A DNA stretch of 35,482 bases from NCBI GenBank assembly GCA_005793345.1, contig SXSU01000115.1, positions 1 through 35,482 of the forward strand, given 5' to 3'. The notes under the pieces are model-generated. The model had not been told where the DNA came from. It saw nothing but the letters and a program-made list of their open reading frames with translations, and ran no database searches. The position numbers and the translations under genes are program-made. The first letter of the stretch is position 1, and each line of letters starts with the position of its first letter. This document shows, piece after piece, positions 24,667 through 31,922 of this stretch. The stretch comes from Bdellovibrionales bacterium. Its GTDB lineage: Bacteria > Bdellovibrionota > Bdellovibrionia > Bdellovibrionales > Bdellovibrionaceae.

Positions 24667-25200
24667 TTAAATTGAAATAAAATCGACTACAATTTTGGGC
24701 GATTTAAGACTTGGCGAAAGCGTATATACCCTAACTTTTAAAGGTTTTTTAAATTTAATTGTTAAATTAGTTGAGTTATCCTGATTATCAATATTTAAAT
24801 CAATTTTTTTTATTATTTTAGATTTTCGAAATTCTTGTATAAATTTTTTCTTATCAACTTTTGAAAATCCCATTTGCGAAAAGTCAATTGTAAACTCTGG
24901 TGGTAATTTAGTTAATTGGGCGTGAAAATATCCTGGTTTACCAGAATAACTCACTCCATTTTTATCGCCAATCTCAAAAATTACTCTTTCAGATTTTTTA
25001 CTTGCTGAAACTACCCGAGTGAAATTTAGTAAACTAAAACCATCTCCTGCTTGCCCACCCTTAAAAGCACCTTCAGTAATCGTATCATTTAAATCTTTCA
25101 GGGGTAAATTTTTATCCACCCCAGCTAAAACAAGACTAGGTTTAATAAATAAACATACTAAACAAGAAAAAATAATTAGACTGACTTTATTCTGATTCAT
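24667..25200 (-). CDS. Secreted AMIN-like domain protein
   Basis: Exported protein of about 177 residues with a clear signal peptide (SLIIFSCLVCLFIKPSLVLAG). The mature region ends in a beta-rich pattern (LLNFTRVVSASKKSERVIFEIG, then LTIKFKKPLKVRVYTLSP, then PKIVVDFIS) resembling AMIN domains, which bind peptidoglycan or secretin-type envelope complexes. The ATG at 25200 has AAAGGTGG 8 nt upstream and is preferred to a GTG four codons earlier that sits inside that site. It is paired with the downstream barrel protein. The domain call is tentative. Confidence 0.6.
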   Translation of the reverse strand: MNQNKVSLIIFSCLVCLFIKPSLVLAGVDKNLPLKDLNDTITEGAFKGGQAGDGFSLLNFTRVVSASKKSERVIFEIGDKNGVSYSGKPGYFHAQLTKLPPEFTIDFSQMGFSKVDKKKFIQEFRKSKIIKKIDLNIDNQDNSTNLTIKFKKPLKVRVYTLSPSLKSPKIVVDFISI

Positions 25201-25488
25201 AGCACGAACCACCTTTAAACAAAAAAAAACTACTTTTAAAAATGTCTGTTATAGTAAGTAGTTTTTTCAAAATGTTCTATAACCACTTATTAGTTCATTA
25301 TCCTAAGTTTTATTGGGGCTAACAAGATTTTGCCCAGAACAATCAAAGAAACTCGACTGAAGACTGGTGTACAATTTTCAAATGAATGCCGTAAAACAAC
25401 ATTTTGTTTGATTAAAAAGCAAGCCGATACTAATTAAGAGCCAATTGAAATGTTTTAAAAATTTTAAAATATTAAAAATGAGGTTTTT
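25201..25488. other. Intergenic region with a 12-bp inverted repeat
   Basis: This gap lies between divergent genes. AAAAAACTACTT (25224-25235) is the exact reverse complement of AAGTAGTTTTTT (25256-25267), 20 nt apart. It sits in the likely promoter or leader of the AMIN-like gene, so an operator or attenuator is more likely than a terminator. From 25300 to 25440 a frame without ATG runs on the plus strand, possibly chance. A GCCGATAC box (25423-25430) resembles a FliA -10 but lacks a -35. GAGG precedes the lipoprotein ATG. Confidence 0.5.
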
Positions 25489-26091
25489 ATGAAAAACAAA
25501 TTAATACAAACAATCGCAAATGTTTCATCAGTAATCCTTTTCTTGTCACTTACAAATTGTGGTAATAACAATTCAAATAGAAGTTATGGTCCTAATGCTA
25601 ATAATAATAATGTTGAAGCAGTAACTCCAATTGCTGCACCAACAAATTTTTGTTTAACAAATTATTCAAATTCAAATTGTAATCAACATTATGGTCAAGT
25701 TAATGGATTTATGAATTATCCTTATAATCCAAATGCAATTCGAGAAAATTTTAACAGTGGATTTTGTCATTGTCCAACAAACTATCGACCAGTATATAAT
25801 AGCAATTGGGGATTAGGTTGTATGGAAGGAAGATTTGCCGTTCCTCTTCACGCACAAAATCAACTTAGTTTTATGAGTTACTTTTGGAATTCTCAAAATT
25901 CTCAATGGACTCAAAACCCTCAAGTTCCTTCATATGGTACAAACAATAACTCTTGTTATCAGGACGCAATATTAACTTGCGATGCAACTAATCCTAACTC
26001 TTGTGGTGGAAGAAACTCTAGATGTGTTTCTGTAAACGGTTCTGCAGTTGGTATTTGTCAATTTAATCCAACAAATTATTACAGAAGGTAA
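25489..26091 (+). CDS. Asn- and Cys-rich lipoprotein
   Basis: Unrecognised protein of 200 residues. The signal peptide ends in a lipobox LTNC (C24), so it is a predicted lipoprotein. The mature part is very rich in Asn, Ser and Tyr and contains ten further cysteines (for example CLTN, NCNQ, FCHCP, GCMEG, SCYQ, TCDA, SCGG, RCVS, ICQF). This suggests several disulfides and a compact extracytoplasmic domain on the outer or inner membrane. GAGG lies 5 nt before the ATG. It has no operon partner. Confidence 0.75.
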   Translation: MKNKLIQTIANVSSVILFLSLTNCGNNNSNRSYGPNANNNNVEAVTPIAAPTNFCLTNYSNSNCNQHYGQVNGFMNYPYNPNAIRENFNSGFCHCPTNYRPVYNSNWGLGCMEGRFAVPLHAQNQLSFMSYFWNSQNSQWTQNPQVPSYGTNNNSCYQDAILTCDATNPNSCGGRNSRCVSVNGSAVGICQFNPTNYYRR

Positions 26092-26120
26092 TTACGATTA
26101 AACTTTTTTACCGTTATTAT

Positions 26121-26148
26121 GAAAATACAAACGTAAGTTTGGGTTTTC
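26121..26148. repeat. REP-like palindrome, copy 1
   Basis: GAAAATACAAAC (26121-26132) pairs with GTTTGGGTTTTC (26137-26148) around GTAA, with one A-G mismatch and one wobble. It lies 30 nt after the lipoprotein stop. The same sequence and the same mismatch recur at 31840-31877. Confidence 0.7.
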
Positions 26149-26175
26149 AGATTCTAGTTTATTCATTTCTGTTCA

Positions 26176-26204
26176 TTGACGATTAGTAAATTAAGTCGCA
26201 CAAT
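26176..26204 (+). promoter_or_regulatory. Candidate leaderless promoter of the ATP-grasp-like gene
   Basis: TTGACG (26176-26181), a 17-nt spacer and CACAAT (26199-26204) end 6 nt before the ATG at 26211, which has no Shine-Dalgarno sequence. Confidence 0.4.
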
Positions 26205-26210
26205 TCACTA

Positions 26211-27383
26211 ATGAAGCCATTATTTATAAAACATCTTTGCACCGAATACCCCCAACTCAACCAAAACCAATTAGATGAACTAGTATCTGAAAATCTAATC
26301 TCTCCTTTTAAGTTAAAATTAAGCAAAACAATTTTAGAACAAGCTAAGCTTGTCGTAAAAAATTGTTATGCGCTTAGAGAAAATGAAGATTATCAACTTG
26401 ATGTTTTATCTAAACTTGATCCCTCTATAGCTAGAGATCCAAAAAATAAATCCATTTGTATGAGTTATGATTTTCATGTCAATGAAGAAGAGCAATTAAA
26501 ATTAATTGAAATCAATACAAATGCGGCATTTCTCTTGCTAGGATATAACCTGTATAAAGCAACAAATACTCCACTACCTATTAATGATTTTTCTGATTTA
26601 GAAATTATCGAGAATATTAAAGAAGAATTGCGATTAGCTCAAATAAGTTCAACTCCTGAAATTGCTATTATAGATGAGGATCCTGAGCAACAAAGACTCT
26701 ATGTTGAATTTTTAGTTTTTGATACTCTTTTTAAAAAACACGGACTTTTTAGTCAAATTCTGAATTTAGATTCTAGCTTAAAAGAAAAGTTTGAGGACCA
26801 TTTAAAAAATTTCAATAAATCCTTTAATTTTATTTATAATCGATCAACTGATTTTCTTTTTTCTTCTGAAAAATCAAAATTCTTACGAGAATGTATTTCT
26901 AATAGTGAAATAGTTATTTCACCGCATCCACGAGAATATTCTTTGCTTGCAGATAAAAGTAGATTGATAGAATGGACCAATCCATTAAGTCCTTGGTATA
27001 ATAAACTTTCTGAAATTCAAAAAAATTTATTAAAATCTACTGTTCTTGATAATTTTGTTTCTACAGAAGTTTGGTCACAGCGAAAAAAATTATTTTTTAA
27101 ACCATTACAGTCTTTTGGTTCAAAAATGAGTTTCAGAGGAGAATCAATTAGCAGAAAACTTCTTGACGATATAGTAAGTAAAGAAAAAATACTTGCTCAG
27201 GAGTACTGTCCCCCTCCAGAAATGGAATTTAAAATTGATAATGAGACAATTAAATTAAAATATGATTTACGGTTTTACGCTTATAAAGATCGTGTTCAAA
27301 TGTGCATTGCAAGACTTTATCAGGGGCAAGTTACAAATTTAAAATCAAAACATGGCGGATTCGCCTGCGTGGAGTTTTTATGA
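26211..27383 (+). CDS. ATP-grasp-like protein of unknown specificity
   Basis: Protein of 390 residues without a recognisable name. The C-terminal half follows the ATP-grasp pattern: KLFFKPLQSFGSKMSF (293-308) with K297 as the likely ATP-binding lysine, ILAQEYCPPPEME (327-339), KYDLRFYAYKDRVQM (350-364), and RLYQGQVTNLKSKHGGFACV (368-387) with Asn and Gly residues as in the metal/ATP site. The N-terminal half is mixed alpha/beta (LKLIEINTNAAFLLLGYN). ATP-grasp enzymes join a carboxylate to an amine or thiol; the substrate cannot be told. The ATG at 26211 appears leaderless. The stop overlaps the start of the beta-CASP gene (ATGA). Confidence 0.65.
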   Translation: MKPLFIKHLCTEYPQLNQNQLDELVSENLISPFKLKLSKTILEQAKLVVKNCYALRENEDYQLDVLSKLDPSIARDPKNKSICMSYDFHVNEEEQLKLIEINTNAAFLLLGYNLYKATNTPLPINDFSDLEIIENIKEELRLAQISSTPEIAIIDEDPEQQRLYVEFLVFDTLFKKHGLFSQILNLDSSLKEKFEDHLKNFNKSFNFIYNRSTDFLFSSEKSKFLRECISNSEIVISPHPREYSLLADKSRLIEWTNPLSPWYNKLSEIQKNLLKSTVLDNFVSTEVWSQRKKLFFKPLQSFGSKMSFRGESISRKLLDDIVSKEKILAQEYCPPPEMEFKIDNETIKLKYDLRFYAYKDRVQMCIARLYQGQVTNLKSKHGGFACVEFL

Positions 27384-28765
27384 AATTAACTTTTTTAGGT
27401 GCAGCTGAGACAGTTACTGGTAGCCGAATTTTAATTGAACATCACAATAAAAAATACTTGCTAGATTGTGGTTTATATCAAGGGCCTAAAGAATCACGGG
27501 AACTCAATTGGCAAACCTTTGCCTTGGCCTCGCAAATTGATGCTATTATTTTATCACATGCGCATATTGATCATTCTGGATATATTCCTAAAATTGTTCG
27601 CGAGGGTTTTCGTGGAAAAATATATACCACTGAAGCTACATTTCAATTATGTAATATTATGCTGCCAGATTCTGGCCGACTTCAAGAAGAAGACGCAAAA
27701 TTTGCCAATAAGACAAAACATTCTAAACATGATCCTGCTCTGCCTCTTTATACTGAAAGTGATGCCATACGCTCTTTAGAATCATTTTACAGTTGCAAAT
27801 CTAATGAATGGATAGAGTTGGATAAAAGTTGTCATGTTCGATTTTTACGTGCTGGTCATATTTTAGGTTCTTCTATTGTTCAGTTTTCGTATAATGTAGA
27901 TGGCAATGGTCAAAAAATTATTACCTTTAGTGGTGACCTTGGAAATGGCAGATCTTTTTTACTTAAAGATCCAATTCAAATTCATGAAACTGATTATCTT
28001 GTTTTAGAATCTACATATGGTGATAGAGTTCAATCTAAAGTTGATGTGACCTTACAAATTGCAGATATAATTAAAAAAGTCGTTGGGCGTGGCGGGACAC
28101 TTGTGATTCCTGCTTTTGCTGTTGGTAGAACTCAAGAATTACTTTATATTATTCATAAACTTGAGCACGATAAAAAAATACCAATTTACCCAGTATATTT
28201 AGATTCACCTATGGCCAGTAAAGCTACGCATTTGTACGAATATTATGATGGAGATTTAAAATTAAATGATTCTCCAGATGAAACTTTTAATTTTCAAACC
28301 CATGATTTTAAAATCGTAACTGATGCAGATGAGTCAATGCTTTTATGCATGAATACTGATCAACCAAAAATTGTAATCTCTGCTGCTGGTATGTTAACAG
28401 GTGGCCGAATCCTTCATCATCTCAAAGCCATTCTACCTGATGAAAATTCAGGAGTTTTATTTGTTGGATATCAAGCCCAAGGTACTAAAGGGCTATTATT
28501 AAAAAACGGATTACGTCGCATCAGAATTCATCATTCTGATATTGATGTTGAAGCTGAAATTTTTACTAGCGAATCTTTATCTGCTCATGCTGATAGTGAT
28601 GATCTTATTAGTTGGGTTAAGTCGATAGATAATCCACCAAAAAAAGTTTTCTTAAATCATGGTGAGTTAAATTCATTACATGCATTACAATATCGACTTA
28701 TACATGAACTCAAAATAAACGATGTAAATATTCCAAAACTTTCTGAAGAATATAAATTGGATTAA
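27380..28765 (+). CDS. Beta-CASP metallo-beta-lactamase ribonuclease (CPSF/Ysh1-like)
   Basis: Zn-dependent nuclease of the MBL-beta-CASP group, 461 residues. Metal motifs: FLGAAETVTGSR at the N-terminus, SHAHIDHSGYIP (59-70), RAGHILGSSIV, FSGDLGN and LESTYGDR. The beta-CASP insert has IPAFAVGRTQELLY, SAAGMLTGGRILHHL and VGYQAQGTKG, then SAHADSDDL and LNHGE. This full set marks an RNA-processing exo/endonuclease of the KH-less bacterial CPSF type. The ATG at 27380 follows GGAG by 5 nt and overlaps the previous stop; the longer open frame upstream is not coding. Confidence 0.93.
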   Translation: MKLTFLGAAETVTGSRILIEHHNKKYLLDCGLYQGPKESRELNWQTFALASQIDAIILSHAHIDHSGYIPKIVREGFRGKIYTTEATFQLCNIMLPDSGRLQEEDAKFANKTKHSKHDPALPLYTESDAIRSLESFYSCKSNEWIELDKSCHVRFLRAGHILGSSIVQFSYNVDGNGQKIITFSGDLGNGRSFLLKDPIQIHETDYLVLESTYGDRVQSKVDVTLQIADIIKKVVGRGGTLVIPAFAVGRTQELLYIIHKLEHDKKIPIYPVYLDSPMASKATHLYEYYDGDLKLNDSPDETFNFQTHDFKIVTDADESMLLCMNTDQPKIVISAAGMLTGGRILHHLKAILPDENSGVLFVGYQAQGTKGLLLKNGLRRIRIHHSDIDVEAEIFTSESLSAHADSDDLISWVKSIDNPPKKVFLNHGELNSLHALQYRLIHELKINDVNIPKLSEEYKLD

Positions 28766-29584
28766 TTAATTCTCAGCAACAATGTAAGCAATCCAACTCT
28801 GGCATGCTTCACCAATTGAAGTTGATTTAAATACTCCATTGCCACCACCTGCGCGAGTTGTACCTTCCCAATAAATATGGATTTTTTTAAATCCAACTTC
28901 TTCTAATATTTCTTTTAACTCTGGAACACTCCACATTCGCCAATCATAAGAAAATACGCGCTCAATTTTTTTCTTGCCGTGAGGTTTAAAGTGAATATGA
29001 AAATGCGCTCTATTAGTAATAGGGTCAAAACTTTCTTGATCCCAAAAGTAAGTAAAATCCTTATGGCGAGTGGATTCTTCATTTGCATCATAGCAAAGGG
29101 AACCTCCAAAAGTATCCATAATAAACAAACTTCTTGGGTTTAAGGAGGACTTTACGCTTGCAAAATAAGTTTTCATTCGTTCTCTAGTTTTAAAAACAAA
29201 ATATGAAAAGTTTGCTGCTAACACCAAATCTGCCTTTGGCAAATCTTTAGATAAAACATCTTTTTGCATAATTTCAATACGAGAAGTTTGTTCGGTTGCT
29301 AATTTAGATTGATAATTTTGTTTTCCATAATTAATTGGCTCAGGATCTAAATCAATTCCTATAGCTTTAAACTTTTTATCAAGCTTAACCCATTCACAAG
29401 AAAGCGCATGAGTTCCACAAAAATCCTCTCTGAAAATTTGCGGTGTCCGTCCAGTTAATTCTTTAAATGTTTTACGATAAAACAATACGTCTGACTCTGG
29501 GGATTGAACAGATCGTCTGTAATAATCATATTTATCAAATTGAACTGCGTTCGGATGTGCGCCTTTTTTATGTAACCTTGACAT
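28766..29584 (-). CDS. Class I SAM-dependent methyltransferase
   Basis: Rossmann-fold methyltransferase of 272 residues, substrate unknown. Motif I lies in IFREDFCGTHALSCEWV (about 50-66), motif II in KAIGIDLDPEPINYG, motif IV in KADLVLAANFSYFVFK, and motif V/VI around RSLFIMDTFGGSLCYD. The C-terminus has WEGTTRAGGGNGVF, a Gly-rich segment of unknown meaning. AGGAT precedes the ATG by 4 nt. Its stop abuts the convergent beta-CASP gene stop. Confidence 0.8.
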   Translation of the reverse strand: MSRLHKKGAHPNAVQFDKYDYYRRSVQSPESDVLFYRKTFKELTGRTPQIFREDFCGTHALSCEWVKLDKKFKAIGIDLDPEPINYGKQNYQSKLATEQTSRIEIMQKDVLSKDLPKADLVLAANFSYFVFKTRERMKTYFASVKSSLNPRSLFIMDTFGGSLCYDANEESTRHKDFTYFWDQESFDPITNRAHFHIHFKPHGKKKIERVFSYDWRMWSVPELKEILEEVGFKKIHIYWEGTTRAGGGNGVFKSTSIGEACQSWIAYIVAEN

Positions 29585-29611
29585 ATAAATCCTATTTTTA
29601 CTTTTTAAATT

Positions 29612-30667
29612 TTATGGTATCTCAGAACAAATATCTTTAATCTGAACAATTATATCATTGAGCTGAGGAACTGAAGCATCCTCAAGTGCTGGCGCCAAGC
29701 CAATTCCAGGTAAGTTCTTACCTGCCACAACTCTTGGTCTCGCAAGTAAATGATAAAATAATTCTTGAACAGTTCGATAAACTAAATGCTCACCAAAATT
29801 AGTTACTTCTGTGTCTTCGTTTACAAATAAAACTCTACCAGTTTTTGCAATTGAATTTTTAATTAATTGCCAATCATAAGGAATTATTGTGCGAAGATCT
29901 ATCACTTCAACTGAATACCCATCTTGGGCTAATTGATCTGCCGCTTGATTACATAATAAAAGATGGCGACCATAACTCACGACTGTAATTTGATTTCCTT
30001 CACGAGTTACTTTACCTTTTCCAATTGGGACAATATGATCTTGAATGTTTGGCCAATTCGCTTTCCATTTTGAGCGATCACCAATTGGAGCATCTATCAT
30101 TGCTTTTAATTCTTTTTCACTTTCTGGTTCACCTGGAAGTAATTCCTCACCCCTTACGCGCATTAGCGCTTTAGGTTTTAAAAACAAAACAGGATTTGGA
30201 TCTTTAATAGCAGCAATCAATAATCCATAGGCATCAATCGGAGTTGCAGGCATAACCACTTTCCATCCTGGAAGTCGACTTGCCCAAGAATCAAATGAAT
30301 GAGAATGATAAATTGAGCCACGAATCCCAGCTCCCACAGGAGTCATCACAACCATAGGAAGTTCGTAATTTCCGTTTGAAACCCAATTTGTGTTTCCAGC
30401 AATTTTTAATAAATCAATCGTATTAAAAATATAATCACAAAATTGAATTTCAGCAACACAACGATCACCTGTCATTGCAATACCCATTGCCATTCCAATA
30501 ATACCGCGCTCGTCAAGTGGAGCGTTCCATGTTGTTTCTAAACCTTGTGTCGCTGTAAATACTCCACCTAAAGGAGCACCAACATCTTGTCCAAAAATAT
30601 CTTTAACATTAAGATGTTTTTCTCCATAGTGAAGTGCCATTCGAATTGCTTGTGCCATATTTGCCAT
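29612..30667 (-). CDS. 2-oxoacid dehydrogenase E1 component, beta subunit
   Basis: Beta subunit of the thiamine-diphosphate-dependent E1 that decarboxylates pyruvate or branched-chain 2-oxoacids. It begins MANMAQAIRMALHYGEKH and contains FGQDVGAPLGGVFTATQGL, FCDYIFNTIDLL, RGSIYHSHSFDSWASRLPGWKVVMPATP, DAYGLLIAAIKDPNPVLFLKPK and VEVIDLRTIIPYDWQLI. The start used here is the ATG at 30667, which shares a base with the alpha-subunit stop (TAATG) behind GGAGGAAC; an ATG five codons earlier lies within that site. 351 residues. No E2 or E3 gene is in the window. Confidence 0.9.
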   Translation of the reverse strand: MANMAQAIRMALHYGEKHLNVKDIFGQDVGAPLGGVFTATQGLETTWNAPLDERGIIGMAMGIAMTGDRCVAEIQFCDYIFNTIDLLKIAGNTNWVSNGNYELPMVVMTPVGAGIRGSIYHSHSFDSWASRLPGWKVVMPATPIDAYGLLIAAIKDPNPVLFLKPKALMRVRGEELLPGEPESEKELKAMIDAPIGDRSKWKANWPNIQDHIVPIGKGKVTREGNQITVVSYGRHLLLCNQAADQLAQDGYSVEVIDLRTIIPYDWQLIKNSIAKTGRVLFVNEDTEVTNFGEHLVYRTVQELFYHLLARPRVVAGKNLPGIGLAPALEDASVPQLNDIIVQIKDICSEIP

Positions 30668-31758
30668 TAGAAGTTCCTCCAATCAGCATTTTCATTATTT
30701 GCATACGTATGATCCCAAATTGTTGAAGGATTAGGCCCTAGTTCTGAACGCACTTGATTTGCAATTGCTTGAGCCTCTTCTTCATATTTTTGAAATAAAT
30801 TTTTACGATAGTCTGACTTTACATAATTAGCATCCACAAGTTGACGCTCAAATGTTGAAATACAATCTTCTTCATTTGTTATAAAATTTGCACCACTTGC
30901 AGAAGAATGCCCATACAATCTTGAGACATGCGCCTCTAAAAATGCTGGTTTCCCTGTTTTACGAATATAATCCATTGATTCTTTAATTTTTATATAACTC
31001 TCTATCGTATCATTTCCATTTATAACTTCTGATTTTATATTAAAAGCTTTCGCTCTATCTGCAATTGAAGTTTCTCCATGTTGCCCTTCGTATGAAGTAG
31101 AAATACCCCATTTATTATTTTGAACAGTAATTAAAATTGGTAACTCATTTCCTTTACGAGAGGACCAAATTAAACAAGAGGCGAAATCTCCCTCAGCGGT
31201 ACCTGCATCACCACCTGTGACAATTGTTAAAGCTTTCGCACCAGTTCTTTTTTGAACATGAGCTGTACCCAATGCTTGTATGTATTGTACTTCGATGGGT
31301 GAAGATACTGGAGAGATATTCCATTCAGGAAAACAATAATGATTTGAAAAGTTTCTACCACCAGTGTTTGGGTCGGTTGCCTTATTCATCATGAGGCGAA
31401 TTGAATCTATCATTGGCATTCCCATGGCTACCAATGTTGGAGTACAGCGATAGTGCAAGTGTAGCCAATCATGTTTAGGCCCTTTGCCTTTGTTAGCTAA
31501 AACTCCAAGTGGAACGCCCCAAGCTTCTTCTCCAGGAGCTCCAATCCAAAAAAAAGCATCGCCCGCTTTATAGATTTTAATAAGTCGCTCTTCAAGAGCT
31601 CTACTCTTAATCATACAATCAAACATATGAATCAAAAGTGATTTATCTAAACCACCAAAAGAATTTTTATGACTAGACTGAGCCGTAGATTTAATTGAAT
31701 CCTTAACTTTACTTGAAGTTTTTTTGTTAGAAGAAATATTAGCACTTGATTTCTGCAT
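30667..31758 (-). CDS. 2-oxoacid dehydrogenase E1 component, alpha subunit
   Basis: Alpha subunit of the TPP-dependent E1. The TPP motif is GGDAGTAEGDFASCL followed by VQNNKWGIST, and other family blocks are KSRALEERLIKIYKAGDAFFWIGAPGEEA, WLHLHYRCTPTLVAMGM and GGRNFSNHYCFPEWN. A Ser/Lys-rich stretch of about 35 residues precedes the conserved part; GAGGT lies just before the ATG at 31758. 363 residues. Branched-chain or pyruvate specificity cannot be decided, though the RGEELLPGEPESE segment of the beta subunit is worth comparing. Confidence 0.9.
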   Translation of the reverse strand: MQKSSANISSNKKTSSKVKDSIKSTAQSSHKNSFGGLDKSLLIHMFDCMIKSRALEERLIKIYKAGDAFFWIGAPGEEAWGVPLGVLANKGKGPKHDWLHLHYRCTPTLVAMGMPMIDSIRLMMNKATDPNTGGRNFSNHYCFPEWNISPVSSPIEVQYIQALGTAHVQKRTGAKALTIVTGGDAGTAEGDFASCLIWSSRKGNELPILITVQNNKWGISTSYEGQHGETSIADRAKAFNIKSEVINGNDTIESYIKIKESMDYIRKTGKPAFLEAHVSRLYGHSSASGANFITNEEDCISTFERQLVDANYVKSDYRKNLFQKYEEEAQAIANQVRSELGPNPSTIWDHTYANNENADWRNF

Positions 31759-31792
31759 ACCTCACCTCACTTTTTGGAGGTGTACAGAGTTC

Positions 31793-31802
31793 CAGAATTC
31801 TG
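31793..31802. promoter_or_regulatory. Perfect palindrome CAGAATTCTG ahead of the E1 operon
   Basis: A 10-bp perfect palindrome lies 35 nt upstream of the E1-alpha start, next to a TTGACC box at 31809-31814 on the minus strand. It is a possible operator; position and symmetry are the only support. Confidence 0.3.
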
Positions 31803-31839
31803 TGATGGGGTCAAGAATCAAGTGATTTAAGAAATTGAC

Positions 31840-31877
31840 ATTATGAAAATACAAACTTTAGTTTGGATTTTCATAAT
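31840..31877. repeat. REP-like palindrome, copy 2
   Basis: 31840-31856 pairs with 31861-31877 (17 nt each, one A-G mismatch) around TTTA. The core ATGAAAATACAAAC...GTTTGG-TTTTCA is the same as copy 1 at 26121-26148 and keeps the mismatch at the same place. It is followed at once by the GGGG hairpin. Confidence 0.75.
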
Positions 31878-31879
31878 TA

Positions 31880-31913
31880 GGGGTGATTGAAAAATAGCCC
31901 CCAACAAACAAGA
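31880..31913 (-). terminator. GGGG-CCCC hairpin with AACAAACAAGA tail after prc
   Basis: GGGGTGATT (31880-31888) pairs with AATAGCCCC (31893-31901) around GAAA, with one wobble and one mismatch, next to CAACAAACAAGA. It lies just beyond the prc stop on the minus strand. It is related to the element at 23830-23861 and shares the GGGGTGAT arm with 15852-15872. Confidence 0.5.
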
Positions 31914-31922
31914 TAAGAACCG

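Noticed and set aside
25423..25430. GCCGATAC as a FliA promoter for the lipoprotein gene
   Set aside because: The -10 is good, but no TAAA-type -35 stands at the required distance.
25300..25437. Open plus-strand frame ending in FCLIKKQADTN
   Set aside because: No start codon or ribosome site, and it lies in a promoter region; it may be a relic but is unsupported.
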